From contig CANQBX010000016.1 in the NCBI GenBank assembly GCA_947589095.1, positions 1-64,000 on the forward strand: 64,000 bases of DNA. The letters run 5' to 3'. The position numbers and the translations under genes were made by a program. Shown here piece after piece: positions 51,515 to 61,174 of this stretch. The stretch's first letter is position 1, and every line of letters begins with the position of its first letter. This DNA is from an uncultured Lachnospiraceae bacterium (GTDB taxonomy: Bacteria > Bacillota > Clostridia > Lachnospirales > Lachnospiraceae). The notes beneath the pieces are model-generated. The model saw only the letters and a program-made list of their open reading frames with translations, was not told the DNA's origin and ran no database searches.

Positions 51515-52702
51515 TTGCTGGAGATTAAGATAAATGAGGCGGAGAGTTCTGCCCGGATCATAGTAGTGGGAGTAGGCGGCGCGGGGAACAACGCGGTGAA
51601 CCGCATGATCGATGAGAATATTGCAGGAGTAGAGTTTATCGGCATCAACACGGACAAGCAGGCTCTGCAGTTCTGCAAGGCTCCGACCGCGATGCAGATC
51701 GGCGAGAAGCTGACCAAGGGACTGGGCGCGGGCGCCCGGCCGGAGGTAGGCGAGAAAGCGGCTGAGGAGAGCTCCGAGGAGCTGGCACAGGCGCTGCGCG
51801 GGGCCGATATGGTGTTCGTCACCTGCGGCATGGGCGGCGGTACCGGTACCGGCGCGGCTCCCGTGATCGCCAGGATCGCCAAGGATATGGGCATTCTGAC
51901 CGTCGGCGTGGTGACCAAGCCCTTCAAGTTTGAGGCCAGGACCCGTATGACCAATGCCGCCCAGGGCATCGAGCGCTTAAGGGACAGTGTGGATACTCTG
52001 ATCGTGATCCCCAACGACAAGCTTCTTGAGATCGTAGACCGCCGGACGACGATGCCGGACGCCCTCAAGAAGGCCGACGAGGTTCTCCAGCAGGCCGTAC
52101 AGGGCATCACGGACCTGATCAATGTTCCGGGACTTATCAATCTGGATTTTGCCGACGTGCAGACCGTCATGATCGACAAGGGCATCGCCCATATCGGTAT
52201 CGGCCGCGCGAAGGGCGATGAGAAGGCTCTGGAGGCCGTGAAGCAGGCGGTATCCAGTCCGCTTCTGGAGACCACGATCGAGGGAGCTTCCCACGTTATC
52301 ATCAATATTTCCGGCGATATCAGCCTGATCGAGGCCAACGAAGCCGCGAGCTATGTACAGGAGCTGGCCGGCGAGGATGCCAACATCATCTTCGGCGCCA
52401 TGTATGACGAGAACGCCCAGGACGAGGCGACGATCACGGTCATCGCGACCGGGTTGGACGAGCAGGCCGGCGGTTCCGTTGCCAAGGCCATGAGCGGCGC
52501 GGGCAGCGGATTCGCATCCTTCCGTCCTTCCAAGACGCCGGGAGCCGCTGAAGCGGCGGCGACCGCTCCTGCGTCTCCGTCCTCCTTCGGTACCCGTCCC
52601 GTGCCGATGGGCGGCATGGGCAGCCAGACAGGCCAGGGTTACCGCCCGACCACGAATATGAAGGATATCACGATTCCGGATTTCCTGAAGAATAAGAGAT
52701 GA
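51515..52702 (+). CDS. ftsZ: cell division GTPase FtsZ
   Basis: This 395-residue tubulin homologue forms the Z ring. It shows [14 protein letters not shown], the tubulin signature [11 protein letters not shown], and the C-terminal peptide [12 protein letters not shown] used to bind membrane anchors. The start is TTG, eight bases after AGGAGG. No ftsA gene precedes it; SepF is probably the anchor but is not in the window. A terminator follows. Confidence 0.98.
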   Translation: MLEIKINEAESSARIIVVGVGGAGNNAVNRMIDENIAGVEFIGINTDKQALQFCKAPTAMQIGEKLTKGLGAGARPEVGEKAAEESSEELAQALRGADMVFVTCGMGGGTGTGAAPVIARIAKDMGILTVGVVTKPFKFEARTRMTNAAQGIERLRDSVDTLIVIPNDKLLEIVDRRTTMPDALKKADEVLQQAVQGITDLINVPGLINLDFADVQTVMIDKGIAHIGIGRAKGDEKALEAVKQAVSSPLLETTIEGASHVIINISGDISLIEANEAASYVQELAGEDANIIFGAMYDENAQDEATITVIATGLDEQAGGSVAKAMSGAGSGFASFRPSKTPGAAEAAATAPASPSSFGTRPVPMGGMGSQTGQGYRPTTNMKDITIPDFLKNKR

Positions 52703-52722
52703 TCTGTATACGAACGTAATTT

Positions 52723-52756
52723 AAGGCGTCCCCTTTATGGGGGCGCCTTATTTTCT
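52723..52756 (+). terminator. terminator of ftsZ
   Basis: AAGGCG and CCCC pair with GGGG and CGCCTT across one mismatch; ATTTTCT follows. Confidence 0.85.
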
Positions 52757-52830
52757 GTGTCGATTCTTTGCCTTTTTCTATGAAAATTCCCGATTTCAGA
52801 CGAGAAAAAAATCGATTTTCCTTCCACCGT

Positions 52831-52863
52831 TTGACAAAATCCGAAAGAGAAACTGTCTATAAT
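52831..52863 (+). promoter_or_regulatory. spoIIG-type promoter with 21-bp spacer
   Basis: A perfect TTGACA (52831-52836) and a perfect TATAAT (52858-52863) are 21 bases apart. On the minus strand 52830-52836 reads TGTCAAA, one mismatch from a Spo0A box. The spoIIG promoter of Bacillus subtilis has the same features, with 22-bp spacing and Spo0A~P activation. Confidence 0.65.
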
Positions 52864-52891
52864 GGACGATGTGAGACAGGGGGTTCGGGCT

Positions 52892-53818
52892 TTGCGGTAT
52901 GAGTTGTACATAGATGTGTTCTTCTTCGTGAACTATCTGATGGATCTTCTTTTGCTGCGCCTGTCCGCCCCGATCCTGCGGCAGAAACCAGGCGCCGGGC
53001 GCATGCTGGCTGCCGGAGCGGCGGGAGCGGCCGCGGCCTGTGCGGTCGTGTGGGTCCAGGTACTCTCGCTGGGGAAACCGGAGAACGTGGTCCTGAGGGC
53101 GTTTGGCAGGGCGGTATCCGCCGCCGGCCCGGCGGCGACCGCGCTGCTCCTGAGCGCATTGGCATATCGGCCGCGCAGCGTGCGGGAGCTTCTGAAGGAG
53201 ACGTTTCTGCTCTTCTTCCTGGCCGCTGCGGCAGGCGGGCTTATGGAATTTCTGCTGGAGCATACGGATGCGGGATACTATGCGGTACTGGCCGTAAGGG
53301 GGAATACGGCCGCGAAGCTTTCGATGCTTACATGGCTGTTTCTGGCGGGCGGCGGGGCTTTCCTGCTCCGGTATCTGTGGATAGCCGCCGACGGGACGCG
53401 CAGGGAGAGGACGGCGCTTTGTCCCGTGACGCTTTATGTCGGGAAAGCGGGCCTGCAGGTGACGGCGTACCGGGACAGCGGGAATACGCTTACGGAACCG
53501 GACAGCGGGCGTCCCGTGAGTATCGTTTCGGAACGGGTTTGGACGGAGCTGAAGCGCGCGGCAGCCTCGCAGGGAAAAGAGCTTTCGATCGGTCATATCC
53601 GATATCGGACCATAGGATGCCCTTATGGAGTAATGGAGATCGCACAGATCGATTCCCTGGAGTTATACTTACAGCCTGGAGCGGCTGTACCTTCGTCCTT
53701 GAGCCCGGCATCCTCTGCTGCAGGGATGGAAAGGGAAAACCACCCCTGGATCGCCCGGGCGCCATTCCCCCTGTCAGGGGAGGGCAGTTACGAGATGCTG
53801 CTTCACAGAGATTTATAA
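52892..53818 (+). CDS. spoIIGA: sporulation sigma-E factor-processing peptidase
   Basis: This 308-residue protein has five predicted N-terminal membrane spans (starting YELYIDVFFFVNYLMDLLLL) and a C-terminal aspartic protease-like domain with the active-site motif YRDSGNTLTEPDSGRPV. It cleaves pro-sigma-E in the mother cell after a signal from the forespore. A TTG at 52892 follows AGGGGG by eight bases and matches the family start; an ATG at 52862 lies inside the -10. The sigE gene follows 29 bases later. Confidence 0.93.
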   Translation: MRYELYIDVFFFVNYLMDLLLLRLSAPILRQKPGAGRMLAAGAAGAAAACAVVWVQVLSLGKPENVVLRAFGRAVSAAGPAATALLLSALAYRPRSVRELLKETFLLFFLAAAAGGLMEFLLEHTDAGYYAVLAVRGNTAAKLSMLTWLFLAGGGAFLLRYLWIAADGTRRERTALCPVTLYVGKAGLQVTAYRDSGNTLTEPDSGRPVSIVSERVWTELKRAAASQGKELSIGHIRYRTIGCPYGVMEIAQIDSLELYLQPGAAVPSSLSPASSAAGMERENHPWIARAPFPLSGEGSYEMLLHRDL

Positions 53819-53847
53819 ATCAGATCAGATAAAAGGAGGAATCACCC

Positions 53848-54588
53848 ATGGTGGTCAAGGTATCAATTCCGAACCGCTTTCATTTCAAGGCGGTGCCAAG
53901 TTTCAAGAAAATGCTGTTTCAGAAGGAAGGAGAGATCCATTATATCGGCGGCGCCGATATTCTGCCGTCGCCTCTCGGAAACGACGAGGAGAACCACATG
54001 ATCCGGCTTCTGGGAACCGAGAGGGACAAGGAAGCGCGTCAGACGCTGATCGAGCATAATCTGCGGCTGGTCGTCTACATTGCCAAAAAGTTCGACAACA
54101 CAAGCGTAGGCGTGGAGGATCTGATTTCCATCGGAACCATAGGACTGATCAAGGCCATCAATACATATAACAGGGACAAGAACATCAAGCTGGCTACTTA
54201 CGCCTCCCGCTGCATCGAGAATGAGATCCTTATGTATCTGCGGAGAAATAATAAGACGAAGCTGGAGGTTTCCATCGATGAGCCGCTGAATGTGGACTGG
54301 GACGGCAACGAGCTGCTTCTGTCGGATATCCTGGGGACCGACGAGGATGAGATCTACCGGAACCTGGAGCAGGAGACGGAGAGGGATCTTCTCAATATGG
54401 CCATCAGCCGTTTAAGTCCCAGGGAGAAGAAGATCGTGGAGCTGCGCTACGGTCTGACCACGGATGACGGTGAAGAGATGACGCAGAAGGAAGTGGCGGA
54501 CCTGCTGGGGATATCCCAGTCCTATATCTCAAGGCTTGAGAAGAAGATCATGAAGCGGCTCCGGCGGGAAATCGTGCGGTTCGAGTAA
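53848..54588 (+). CDS. sigE: sporulation sigma factor sigma-E
   Basis: This 246-residue sigma-70 protein is made as an inactive precursor. The N-terminal pro-sequence (about 30 residues) precedes the [15 protein letters not shown] cleavage region. Region 2 is [16 protein letters not shown] with [14 protein letters not shown], and region 4 is [22 protein letters not shown]. It drives early mother-cell transcription. In Bacillus and many clostridia sigG follows directly; here the next gene is an MFS transporter. Confidence 0.97.
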   Translation: MVVKVSIPNRFHFKAVPSFKKMLFQKEGEIHYIGGADILPSPLGNDEENHMIRLLGTERDKEARQTLIEHNLRLVVYIAKKFDNTSVGVEDLISIGTIGLIKAINTYNRDKNIKLATYASRCIENEILMYLRRNNKTKLEVSIDEPLNVDWDGNELLLSDILGTDEDEIYRNLEQETERDLLNMAISRLSPREKKIVELRYGLTTDDGEEMTQKEVADLLGISQSYISRLEKKIMKRLRREIVRFE

Positions 54589-54931
54589 GCAGGGACAGAT
54601 ACGGCCGGGAGCGTGCGGATCCCGGGCTCCGCAGGAATGGATTCCGGACCGAATTTTGAATGAATGATCAGAAAAATGTGGACAAACGGGCGGATACTGG
54701 TATAATGAATGAGACTTTTCATGCCGGTTCCGCCCGTTCGGGCGTTTGCCGGCGAAATGCGCATGCGGAGCCGGACGGGGACGATCCTGAGGCGGGATAC
54801 GAAAGCTGCGAGTGTAGATTCCGCGCGGGCCGCGAGAAAAGCGCGGCGGGAAAGATTCCGCCGCGGGGGACTTGCGCCGGCGCCGGGTGCGGAATATGAT
54901 AAAGAGAAGAAAGATACGGTGAGGATAGACA
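54589..54931 (+). other. 343-base gap between sigE and MFS gene
   Basis: Apart from the promoter at 54679-54706 nothing firm was seen. Two overlapping short frames (from about 54660 and 54709) have Arg/Ala-rich products without recognisable motifs. No remnant of sigG was found. Confidence 0.5.
54679..54706 (+). promoter_or_regulatory. promoter of MFS transporter gene
   Basis: TGGACA, a 16-base spacer and TATAAT lie about 225 bases before the start codon, giving a long leader. Confidence 0.55.
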
Positions 54932-56164
54932 ATGAAGAAACGTCCGCTGTCTTACCAGCATACGATATGGGCCAGCTATTTGGGCTATGTAACGCAGGCG
55001 ATCGTCAATAACCTGTCGCCCCTTTTATTTCTGACCTTCCAGTCCCGTTACGGGATATCCCTGGATAAGATCACCTGGCTGATCACGCTTAATTTCGGGA
55101 TCCAGCTTACGGTGGATCTGGCGTCGGCAGTTCTGATTGACCGGATCGGTTACCGGACGGGGGTCGTTGCCGCGCATATAAGCGCCGCGCTGGGGCTGGC
55201 CGGCATGGCGGTGCTGCCCGCACTTACCCTGCGGCTTCTTGGGAGCGCTTACGCGGGACTTCTGGTCTGCGTGGTGTTCTACGCTCTGGGCGGCGGTTTG
55301 ATCGAGGTGCTTATAAGCCCCATCGTGGAAGCGTGCCCGACGGAAGGAAAGGCGGCCGCCATGAGCCTCCTGCATTCCTTTTACTGCTGGGGGCAGATGG
55401 CTGTGGTGCTTTTGTCCACGGCGTTCTTTGCCGTGGCCGGGATGGGAAGCTGGCGGATCCTCTGCGTCCTGTGGGCTTTGCTTCCGGCCTGCAACGCGTT
55501 TTATTTCCGGCAGGTTCCCATAAGGACGCTGGAGGAAGGGCAGGAGACAATGCCGATCCCGCGCCTGCTTCGCCGGAAAATGTTCTGGGTGTTCTGCGTG
55601 CTGATGCTGTGCGCGGGAGCGTCGGAGCTGGCCATGAGCCAGTGGGCGTCCGCTTTCGCGGAGGTCGGCCTGCATGTGGATAAAGCGATAGGAGACCTGG
55701 CCGGTCCCTGCATGTTCGCGGCGCTGATGGGGACGGCCCGTGTGCTGCACGCGAAGCTGGCGGAGCGGATCCCGCTGATGCGTTTCATGGTCGGCTGCGG
55801 GCTTCTGTGCGTTGTGAGCTATCTGCTGGCGGTATACGCGCCTGCGCCCGTGATAGGGCTGGCCGGCTGCGGTATCTGCGGCTTCTCCGTGGGCGTCATG
55901 TGGCCGGGCACATTCAGCCTGGCAACTGAGACGATCCGGGGCGGCGGTACGGCTATGTTCGCGCTTCTGTCCCTGGCCGGCGATATGGGCTGTTCCTTAG
56001 GCCCGACGGTGGTGGGAATGGCGTCGGTGGAATCGGGGGACTTAAAGAGCGGGCTTATGATGGCGGTCCTGTTTCCCATTCTCCTGTGCATCGGAATGCT
56101 TCTGTGGAAGAAGCTGAAAATCGAGGAGGAGCTGCAGCTTTCGCCGGAACGAACAGTAAAATGA
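54932..56164 (+). CDS. MFS transporter
   Basis: This 410-residue protein has about 12 membrane spans and the MFS loop DRIGYRTGVVAA between spans 2 and 3. Features such as NNLSPLLFLTFQSRYGIS and GGGLIEVLISPIVEACP recall the FucP/sugar permease branch, but the substrate cannot be told. The short gap (79 bases) to the MerR-methyltransferase gene suggests a shared transcript, which would fit an efflux pump with its regulator. Confidence 0.85.
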   Translation: MKKRPLSYQHTIWASYLGYVTQAIVNNLSPLLFLTFQSRYGISLDKITWLITLNFGIQLTVDLASAVLIDRIGYRTGVVAAHISAALGLAGMAVLPALTLRLLGSAYAGLLVCVVFYALGGGLIEVLISPIVEACPTEGKAAAMSLLHSFYCWGQMAVVLLSTAFFAVAGMGSWRILCVLWALLPACNAFYFRQVPIRTLEEGQETMPIPRLLRRKMFWVFCVLMLCAGASELAMSQWASAFAEVGLHVDKAIGDLAGPCMFAALMGTARVLHAKLAERIPLMRFMVGCGLLCVVSYLLAVYAPAPVIGLAGCGICGFSVGVMWPGTFSLATETIRGGGTAMFALLSLAGDMGCSLGPTVVGMASVESGDLKSGLMMAVLFPILLCIGMLLWKKLKIEEELQLSPERTVK

Positions 56165-56243
56165 ACAGCAGAATAAGCAGCAGAGCCACCAACAGGGGTT
56201 GATCCGGCAGCGCAGAAATCGAAAGACAGGGAGGAGACAAGCG

Positions 56244-57575
56244 GTGAAGGAGGGCTATTACACGTCCGGTGAGTTCGCGAAGAAGGCGAATGTGACGATC
56301 CGGACCATCCGGTTCTATGATAAGCTGGGAATCTTAAAGCCCAGCCGGGTAGGCGAGAACGGCTACCGGCTGTATACGGACGAGGATTTCGGGCGCCTGC
56401 AGCGGATACTGTCCCTGCGCTATCTGGGCTTTTCTCTGGACGAGATCATGGCTATGCCGATGGGAGACGACGCGGAGGATGTAGTCCGTTCCCTGGCGAT
56501 GCAGAAGGACCTGATCCGCAAGCGCATCCGTCATCTGGAAAGCATGAATCAGGCCCTTGAGGATACGGAGCGGATGGTGGGCGAATCCCGGCAGGTGGAC
56601 TGGAGCCGGATCCTGCATCTGATCCATCTTACGAATATGGAGCACGCGGTGGTGGAGCAGTACAAATCTGCCGTCAACATCGAGGTGCGGATCGGGCTCC
56701 ACCGGCGCTTCTCCCGTAATCCGGCCGGGTGGTTTGCCTGGCTGGCGTCGCAGATCAACTTCGGCGCGGCGAAGGATATCCTGGAAGTAGGCTGCGGAAA
56801 CGGGGAGTTGTGGCAGCATGTGGAGCCGGAGATCATTGCTTCGAGGAATATCTGCGTGACGGACGTGTCGGAGGGCATGGTAGAGGACGCGGCTGCGCGG
56901 CTGGGGGCCGGCCTGCGCAGGCAGAAGAAAGATGCGGACGACGGTAGCAGGTGCGGCTGTGCGGCGGATGAAGACGGCAGCAAAGGGGCAGACAAAGGTG
57001 GCAGAACAGATAGAGAAAACAGTGTCAGAACATATGGAGAAGGCAGCGGCTGCAGCGGTGCGGACACCGGGCTGCGTTTCCGCGTGGAGGACTGCCAGAG
57101 GCTGTCCTGTGAAGACGCTTCCTTCGACGCGGTGATCGCCAATCATGTCCTGTTCTATGTAAAAGATATCCCGCAGGCGCTGCGGGAGATCCGGCGGGTG
57201 CTGCGGCCGGGAGGCGTGTTCTACTGCAGCACCTACGGGCGGGAGCACATGAAGGAGATCACTTCTCTGGTACAGGAATTCGATCCCAGGATCACGCTTT
57301 CCGACGTGGCTCTCTACGAGCTGTTCGGCCTTGAAAACGGCCGCGCCATGCTCGGACAGGTCTTCGGCCGGGTGGAGCAGATCCTGTATGACGATTATCT
57401 GCTGGTGGACGAGGCGGAGCCGCTTCTTGATTATATTCTTTCCTGCCACGGCAATCAGGGAGAGTATTTGAACCAGCGGAAGGATGAGTTCAGGAGGTTT
57501 TTGCAGAAGAAGATCGAGGAAAAGGGAGGCATCCGGATCACGAAGATGGCGGGGATGTTTGTCTGCGGGGCGTAA
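56244..57575 (+). CDS. MerR-type regulator fused to SAM-dependent methyltransferase
   Basis: This 443-residue protein has an N-terminal MerR helix-turn-helix (YYTSGEFAKKANVTIRTIRFYD, ENGYRLYTDEDF), a helical segment, and a class I methyltransferase domain (about residues 150-443) with ILEVGCGNGELW, a motif II-like NICVTDVSEGM, and VIANHVLFYVKDIPQALREI with RVLRPGGVFYCSTYG. A Gly/Asp-rich insert of about 50 residues (near 228-275) interrupts the methyltransferase between motifs. The GTG at 56244 follows GGGAGGAGA. A MerR-type 19-bp-spacer promoter lies 55 bases downstream, in front of rmlA. The methyl acceptor is unknown. Confidence 0.88.
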   Translation: MKEGYYTSGEFAKKANVTIRTIRFYDKLGILKPSRVGENGYRLYTDEDFGRLQRILSLRYLGFSLDEIMAMPMGDDAEDVVRSLAMQKDLIRKRIRHLESMNQALEDTERMVGESRQVDWSRILHLIHLTNMEHAVVEQYKSAVNIEVRIGLHRRFSRNPAGWFAWLASQINFGAAKDILEVGCGNGELWQHVEPEIIASRNICVTDVSEGMVEDAAARLGAGLRRQKKDADDGSRCGCAADEDGSKGADKGGRTDRENSVRTYGEGSGCSGADTGLRFRVEDCQRLSCEDASFDAVIANHVLFYVKDIPQALREIRRVLRPGGVFYCSTYGREHMKEITSLVQEFDPRITLSDVALYELFGLENGRAMLGQVFGRVEQILYDDYLLVDEAEPLLDYILSCHGNQGEYLNQRKDEFRRFLQKKIEEKGGIRITKMAGMFVCGA

Positions 57576-57629
57576 AGGGCAGAATTTTAATCTTCCCTGC
57601 AGGAAAAGCAGATATATTTAAAAAAGCAC

Positions 57630-57660
57630 TTGACAGTGACGTAACGTAACCCTTTATAAT
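57630..57660 (+). promoter_or_regulatory. MerR-type promoter with 19-bp spacer before rmlABD
   Basis: A perfect TTGACA (57630-57635) and a perfect TATAAT (57655-57660) are separated by 19 bases. The spacer contains the dyad GTgACGTaACGTaAC (57636-57650, only the central and one outer pair unmatched). Long spacers with an internal dyad are typical of promoters switched on by MerR-family proteins. Confidence 0.7.
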
Positions 57661-57784
57661 GTGTCCAGATGGTACATTTTGCATATGACGCCGATCCGGG
57701 TGTTATTACAAATGGACGCATGATAAAGGGTTCTGTTTTGTCTTAAGAGGAACCGAACCCGTGAAAGAAAAGGAGAATGCAGTC

Positions 57785-58675
57785 ATGAAAGGCATCATAC
57801 TGGCCGGAGGCTCCGGCACCAGGCTTTATCCGCTGACCATGGTCACATCCAAGCAGCTGCTTCCGATCTACGATAAACCGATGATCTATTATCCGCTGTC
57901 GGTGCTGATGAGCGCCGGCATCCGGGATATCCTGATCATTTCCACGCCGGACGACACGCCGCGTTTTGAACATCTCTTAGGCGACGGCCATCAGTTCGGG
58001 ATCCGTCTGTCCTATGCGGTGCAGCCGTCGCCGGACGGGCTGGCGCAGGCTTTCATTATCGGTGCGGATTTCATTGGGGACGACCATGTGGCCATGATCC
58101 TGGGCGACAATATTTTCGCGGGTCACGGGCTGAAGAAGCGGCTTCTGAAGGCGGCCAACAAGCAGCACGGCGCTACGGTGTTCGGTTACTATGTGGACGA
58201 TCCGGAGCGGTTCGGCATCGTGGAGTTCGACTCCGACGGACACGCCATTTCCATCGAGGAGAAGCCGAAGAACCCCAAGTCCAACTACTGCGTGACCGGG
58301 CTTTATTTCTACGATAACCGGGTGGTGGAGTACGCGAAGAACTTAAAGCCGTCGGCCAGAGGCGAGCTGGAGATCACGGACCTGAACCGGATCTATCTGG
58401 AGGAAGGCCATCTGGAGGTGGAGCTTCTGGGACAGGGCTTTACCTGGCTGGATACGGGGACCCACGAGTCCCTGGTGGACGCGACGAATTTCGTGCGCAC
58501 CATGGAGTCCCACCAGCACCGCAAGATCGGCTGCCTGGAGGAGATCGCGTATCTGAACCACTGGATCACCAGGGATCAGCTTCTGGAGAACATCGAGCCG
58601 CTTAAGAAGAACCAGTACGGGCAGTATCTGATGGACGTGCTGGCGGGGAAATTTATTGACAAGGAATTCAAGTGA
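57785..58675 (+). CDS. rfbA: glucose-1-phosphate thymidylyltransferase
   Basis: This 296-residue enzyme (RmlA) makes dTDP-glucose. It shows the nucleotide-binding [38 protein letters not shown] and [20 protein letters not shown]. The ATG at 57785 follows AAAGGAG. It is first in the rml operon. Confidence 0.97.
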   Translation: MKGIILAGGSGTRLYPLTMVTSKQLLPIYDKPMIYYPLSVLMSAGIRDILIISTPDDTPRFEHLLGDGHQFGIRLSYAVQPSPDGLAQAFIIGADFIGDDHVAMILGDNIFAGHGLKKRLLKAANKQHGATVFGYYVDDPERFGIVEFDSDGHAISIEEKPKNPKSNYCVTGLYFYDNRVVEYAKNLKPSARGELEITDLNRIYLEEGHLEVELLGQGFTWLDTGTHESLVDATNFVRTMESHQHRKIGCLEEIAYLNHWITRDQLLENIEPLKKNQYGQYLMDVLAGKFIDKEFK

Positions 58676-58850
58676 GCCGGCTGATCAGCTTGATGCAGAG
58701 ACAGGCTTTCGCTGCTGAACCGGGGAAAGCAGTGTTGGGTAGAGTTGTCAGATACCCGGACACATCGACAGAGCGAAAGCAATTAAGAAGAAAACACAAC
58801 AGAAGTAAAGTATAAGCGATGGAAAAGACAGAAAGAGAGGATGACAGAAT

Positions 58851-59885
58851 ATGAAAATTCTGGTAACAGGCGGCGCCGGCTTCATCGGCGGCAATTTCGT
58901 ACATTACATGGTGAACAAATACCCGGAGGACCGGATCGTGAATCTGGATCTGCTGACCTACGCCGGCAATCTGGAGACCTTAAAGCCGGTGGAGGATAAG
59001 CCAAATTACAAGTTCGTGAAGGGCGACATTGCCGACGAGCCGTTCATCATGGACCTGTTTGAGAAGGAGAACTTCGATATTGTCGTGAATTTCGCGGCGG
59101 AGACCCATGTGGACCGGTCCATCACGAATCCGGGCATCTTCGTGCAGAGCAATGTGATGGGAACCCGCGTCCTTCTGGACGCATCCCGCAAATACGGCGT
59201 GAAGCGCTACCATCAGGTGTCTACCGACGAGGTCTACGGCGACCTGCCGCTGGACCGGCCGGATCTGTTCTTTACTGAGGAGACGCCGCTTCATACCTCC
59301 AGCCCCTACAGTTCCTCCAAGGCCAGCGCGGATCTCTTCGTCCTGGCGTATCACCGGACCTACGGGCTGCCGGTGACCATTTCCCGCTGTTCCAATAACT
59401 ACGGGGCCTATCAGTTCCCGGAGAAGCTGATCCCGCTGATCATCAGCCGGGCGCTGGCGGACGAGGAGCTGCCGGTCTACGGTAAGGGAGAAAATGTCCG
59501 CGACTGGCTCCATGTGCTGGATCACTGCGAGGCCATCGACCTGATCATCCGGGGCGGCCGTGTAGGCGAGGTCTACAATGTGGGCGGTCATAATGAGCGG
59601 ACGAATCTGGAAGTGGTGAAGACGATCCTTAAGGCGCTTGACAAGCCGGAAAGCCTGATCCGCTTCGTCACCGACCGTCCCGGCCACGACCGGCGCTACG
59701 CCATCGACCCGACAAAGCTGGAGACGGAGCTTGGCTGGAAGCCGAAATACACCTTCGACACCGGCATCCGCCAGACCATCGACTGGTATCTGAACAACCG
59801 GGAGTGGTGGGAGCATATCATTTCCGGGGAGTACGCCAATTATTTCGATAAGATGTATGGGAAGCGGCTGGAGACGAAGGAATAA
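58851..59885 (+). CDS. rfbB: dTDP-glucose 4,6-dehydratase
   Basis: This 344-residue extended SDR enzyme (RmlB) has TGGAGFIGGNF, the active-site TDEVYGDL, and YSSSKAS with the YxxxK pair. It converts dTDP-glucose to dTDP-4-keto-6-deoxyglucose. Gaps of 175 bases before it and 167 after it contain no gene; in particular no rmlC remnant is visible. Confidence 0.97.
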   Translation: MKILVTGGAGFIGGNFVHYMVNKYPEDRIVNLDLLTYAGNLETLKPVEDKPNYKFVKGDIADEPFIMDLFEKENFDIVVNFAAETHVDRSITNPGIFVQSNVMGTRVLLDASRKYGVKRYHQVSTDEVYGDLPLDRPDLFFTEETPLHTSSPYSSSKASADLFVLAYHRTYGLPVTISRCSNNYGAYQFPEKLIPLIISRALADEELPVYGKGENVRDWLHVLDHCEAIDLIIRGGRVGEVYNVGGHNERTNLEVVKTILKALDKPESLIRFVTDRPGHDRRYAIDPTKLETELGWKPKYTFDTGIRQTIDWYLNNREWWEHIISGEYANYFDKMYGKRLETKE

Positions 59886-60052
59886 GAGCTGCGTGTATTG
59901 AAATTATGTGAACCGATCTGCGGCAAAGCCGGGGGGCGGAATCTGCGAAACGATAAACGGCAGGTGCAGGGGTCTGCAAGACAGCAAGAGCCGGAAGTCC
60001 GGAATCGGGCAGCCTGAACCGGATAGCCGGAAATAAAGGAGAAAGATCGAAA

Positions 60053-60895
60053 ATGAAAGTCCTGGTAACGGGCGTCAAAGGCCAGCTGGGCCATGACGTG
60101 GTAAATGAACTGGAAAAACGCGGTCACACCGCGATCGGCGTGGATATCGACGAGATGGATATCACGGACGCCGCTTCCGTGGAGCGTGTGATAAAGGACG
60201 CGGCTCCCGACGCCGTGATCCACTGCGCGGCTTACACGGCGGTGGATGCGGCGGAGGATAACGAGGATCTGTGCCGCCGTGTCAACGCGGGCGGTACGGC
60301 AAACATCGCCCGGGTTTGTAAGGAACTCGACTGCAAACTGATGTACATCAGCACCGATTACGTCTTCAACGGTCAGGGCGCCCGCCCCTGGGAGCCGGAC
60401 GATGAGCGGCAGCCGCTCAATGTCTACGGCCAGACCAAGTACGAGGGCGAACTGGCGGTGGAGGAGCTTACGAAATATTTCATCGTACGCATCGCCTGGG
60501 TCTTCGGCGTCAACGGAAAGAATTTCATCAAGACCATGCTGAATCTTGGCAAGACCCGCGATACCCTGACCGTGGTCTGCGATCAGATCGGCTCGCCTAC
60601 CTACACCTATGATCTGGCGCGTCTCCTTGTGGACATGATCGGGACCGACCGCTACGGCCGCTACCACGCCACCAACGAGGGACTGTGCAGCTGGCATGAA
60701 TTTGCCGTGGAGATCTTCCGTCAGGCCGGCATGAACGTGAACGTGGTCCCGGTCACCAGTGACCAGTACCCGGCGAAAGCGAAGCGGCCCGCCAACAGCC
60801 GCATGGACAAGTCGAAGCTGGACGCGGCGGGATTTGAGCGGCTGCCTTTGTGGCAGGACGCGCTGGGGAGGTATCTGAAGGAGCTGGGGTACTGA
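60053..60895 (+). CDS. rfbD: dTDP-4-dehydrorhamnose reductase
   Basis: This 280-residue SDR enzyme (RmlD) has VTGVKGQLGHDVV, HCAAYTAVDAAE, STDYVFNGQG and YGQTKYEGE. It makes dTDP-L-rhamnose from the RmlC product. It is last in the rml group; the start follows AAAGGAG. Confidence 0.96.
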   Translation: MKVLVTGVKGQLGHDVVNELEKRGHTAIGVDIDEMDITDAASVERVIKDAAPDAVIHCAAYTAVDAAEDNEDLCRRVNAGGTANIARVCKELDCKLMYISTDYVFNGQGARPWEPDDERQPLNVYGQTKYEGELAVEELTKYFIVRIAWVFGVNGKNFIKTMLNLGKTRDTLTVVCDQIGSPTYTYDLARLLVDMIGTDRYGRYHATNEGLCSWHEFAVEIFRQAGMNVNVVPVTSDQYPAKAKRPANSRMDKSKLDAAGFERLPLWQDALGRYLKELGY

Positions 60896-60907
60896 AAATT
60901 ATAACCA

Positions 60908-61117
60908 TTAGATTTCTTCTTTACGGATGATGGGGCCTGTATGAATGCAAAGGTTATTCAGGTTTAGAAAAGAAAGTTCTTTATTTAGCTTTGCAATAAA
61001 AGGCTGTATGTTTTCTTTCTGATCATGAAATATCATTGTAATGATGTAATAAGGCGAAAGCGGAGTATATTTGCCAAAGTCGCCTGATTCATCGACGAAA
61101 ATGCTGAGTTCTTTCAA
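60908..61117 (-). pseudogene. truncated DUF3800 gene (N-terminal 69 residues)
   Basis: The reading frame starts with TTG after AGAGG and gives KELSIFVDESGDFGKYTPLS, the characteristic DUF3800 N-terminus with its DESGDFG motif. The family is normally a few hundred residues, probably RNase H-like; here it stops after 69, only 13 bases from the end of rmlD. The 3' part was evidently lost. The region is AT-rich compared with both neighbours, and the upstream leader is structured. Confidence 0.75.
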
Positions 61118-61174
61118 TTTTTGACCTCTGTGATAGTTGGGCGGAAAGTGCGTTGTTCGCGCTTTTTTGCGAGG

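Noticed and set aside
54660-55011. Two overlapping small frames between sigE and the MFS gene
   Set aside because: Arg/Ala-rich shadow-like products without family motifs; the second overlaps the MFS gene.
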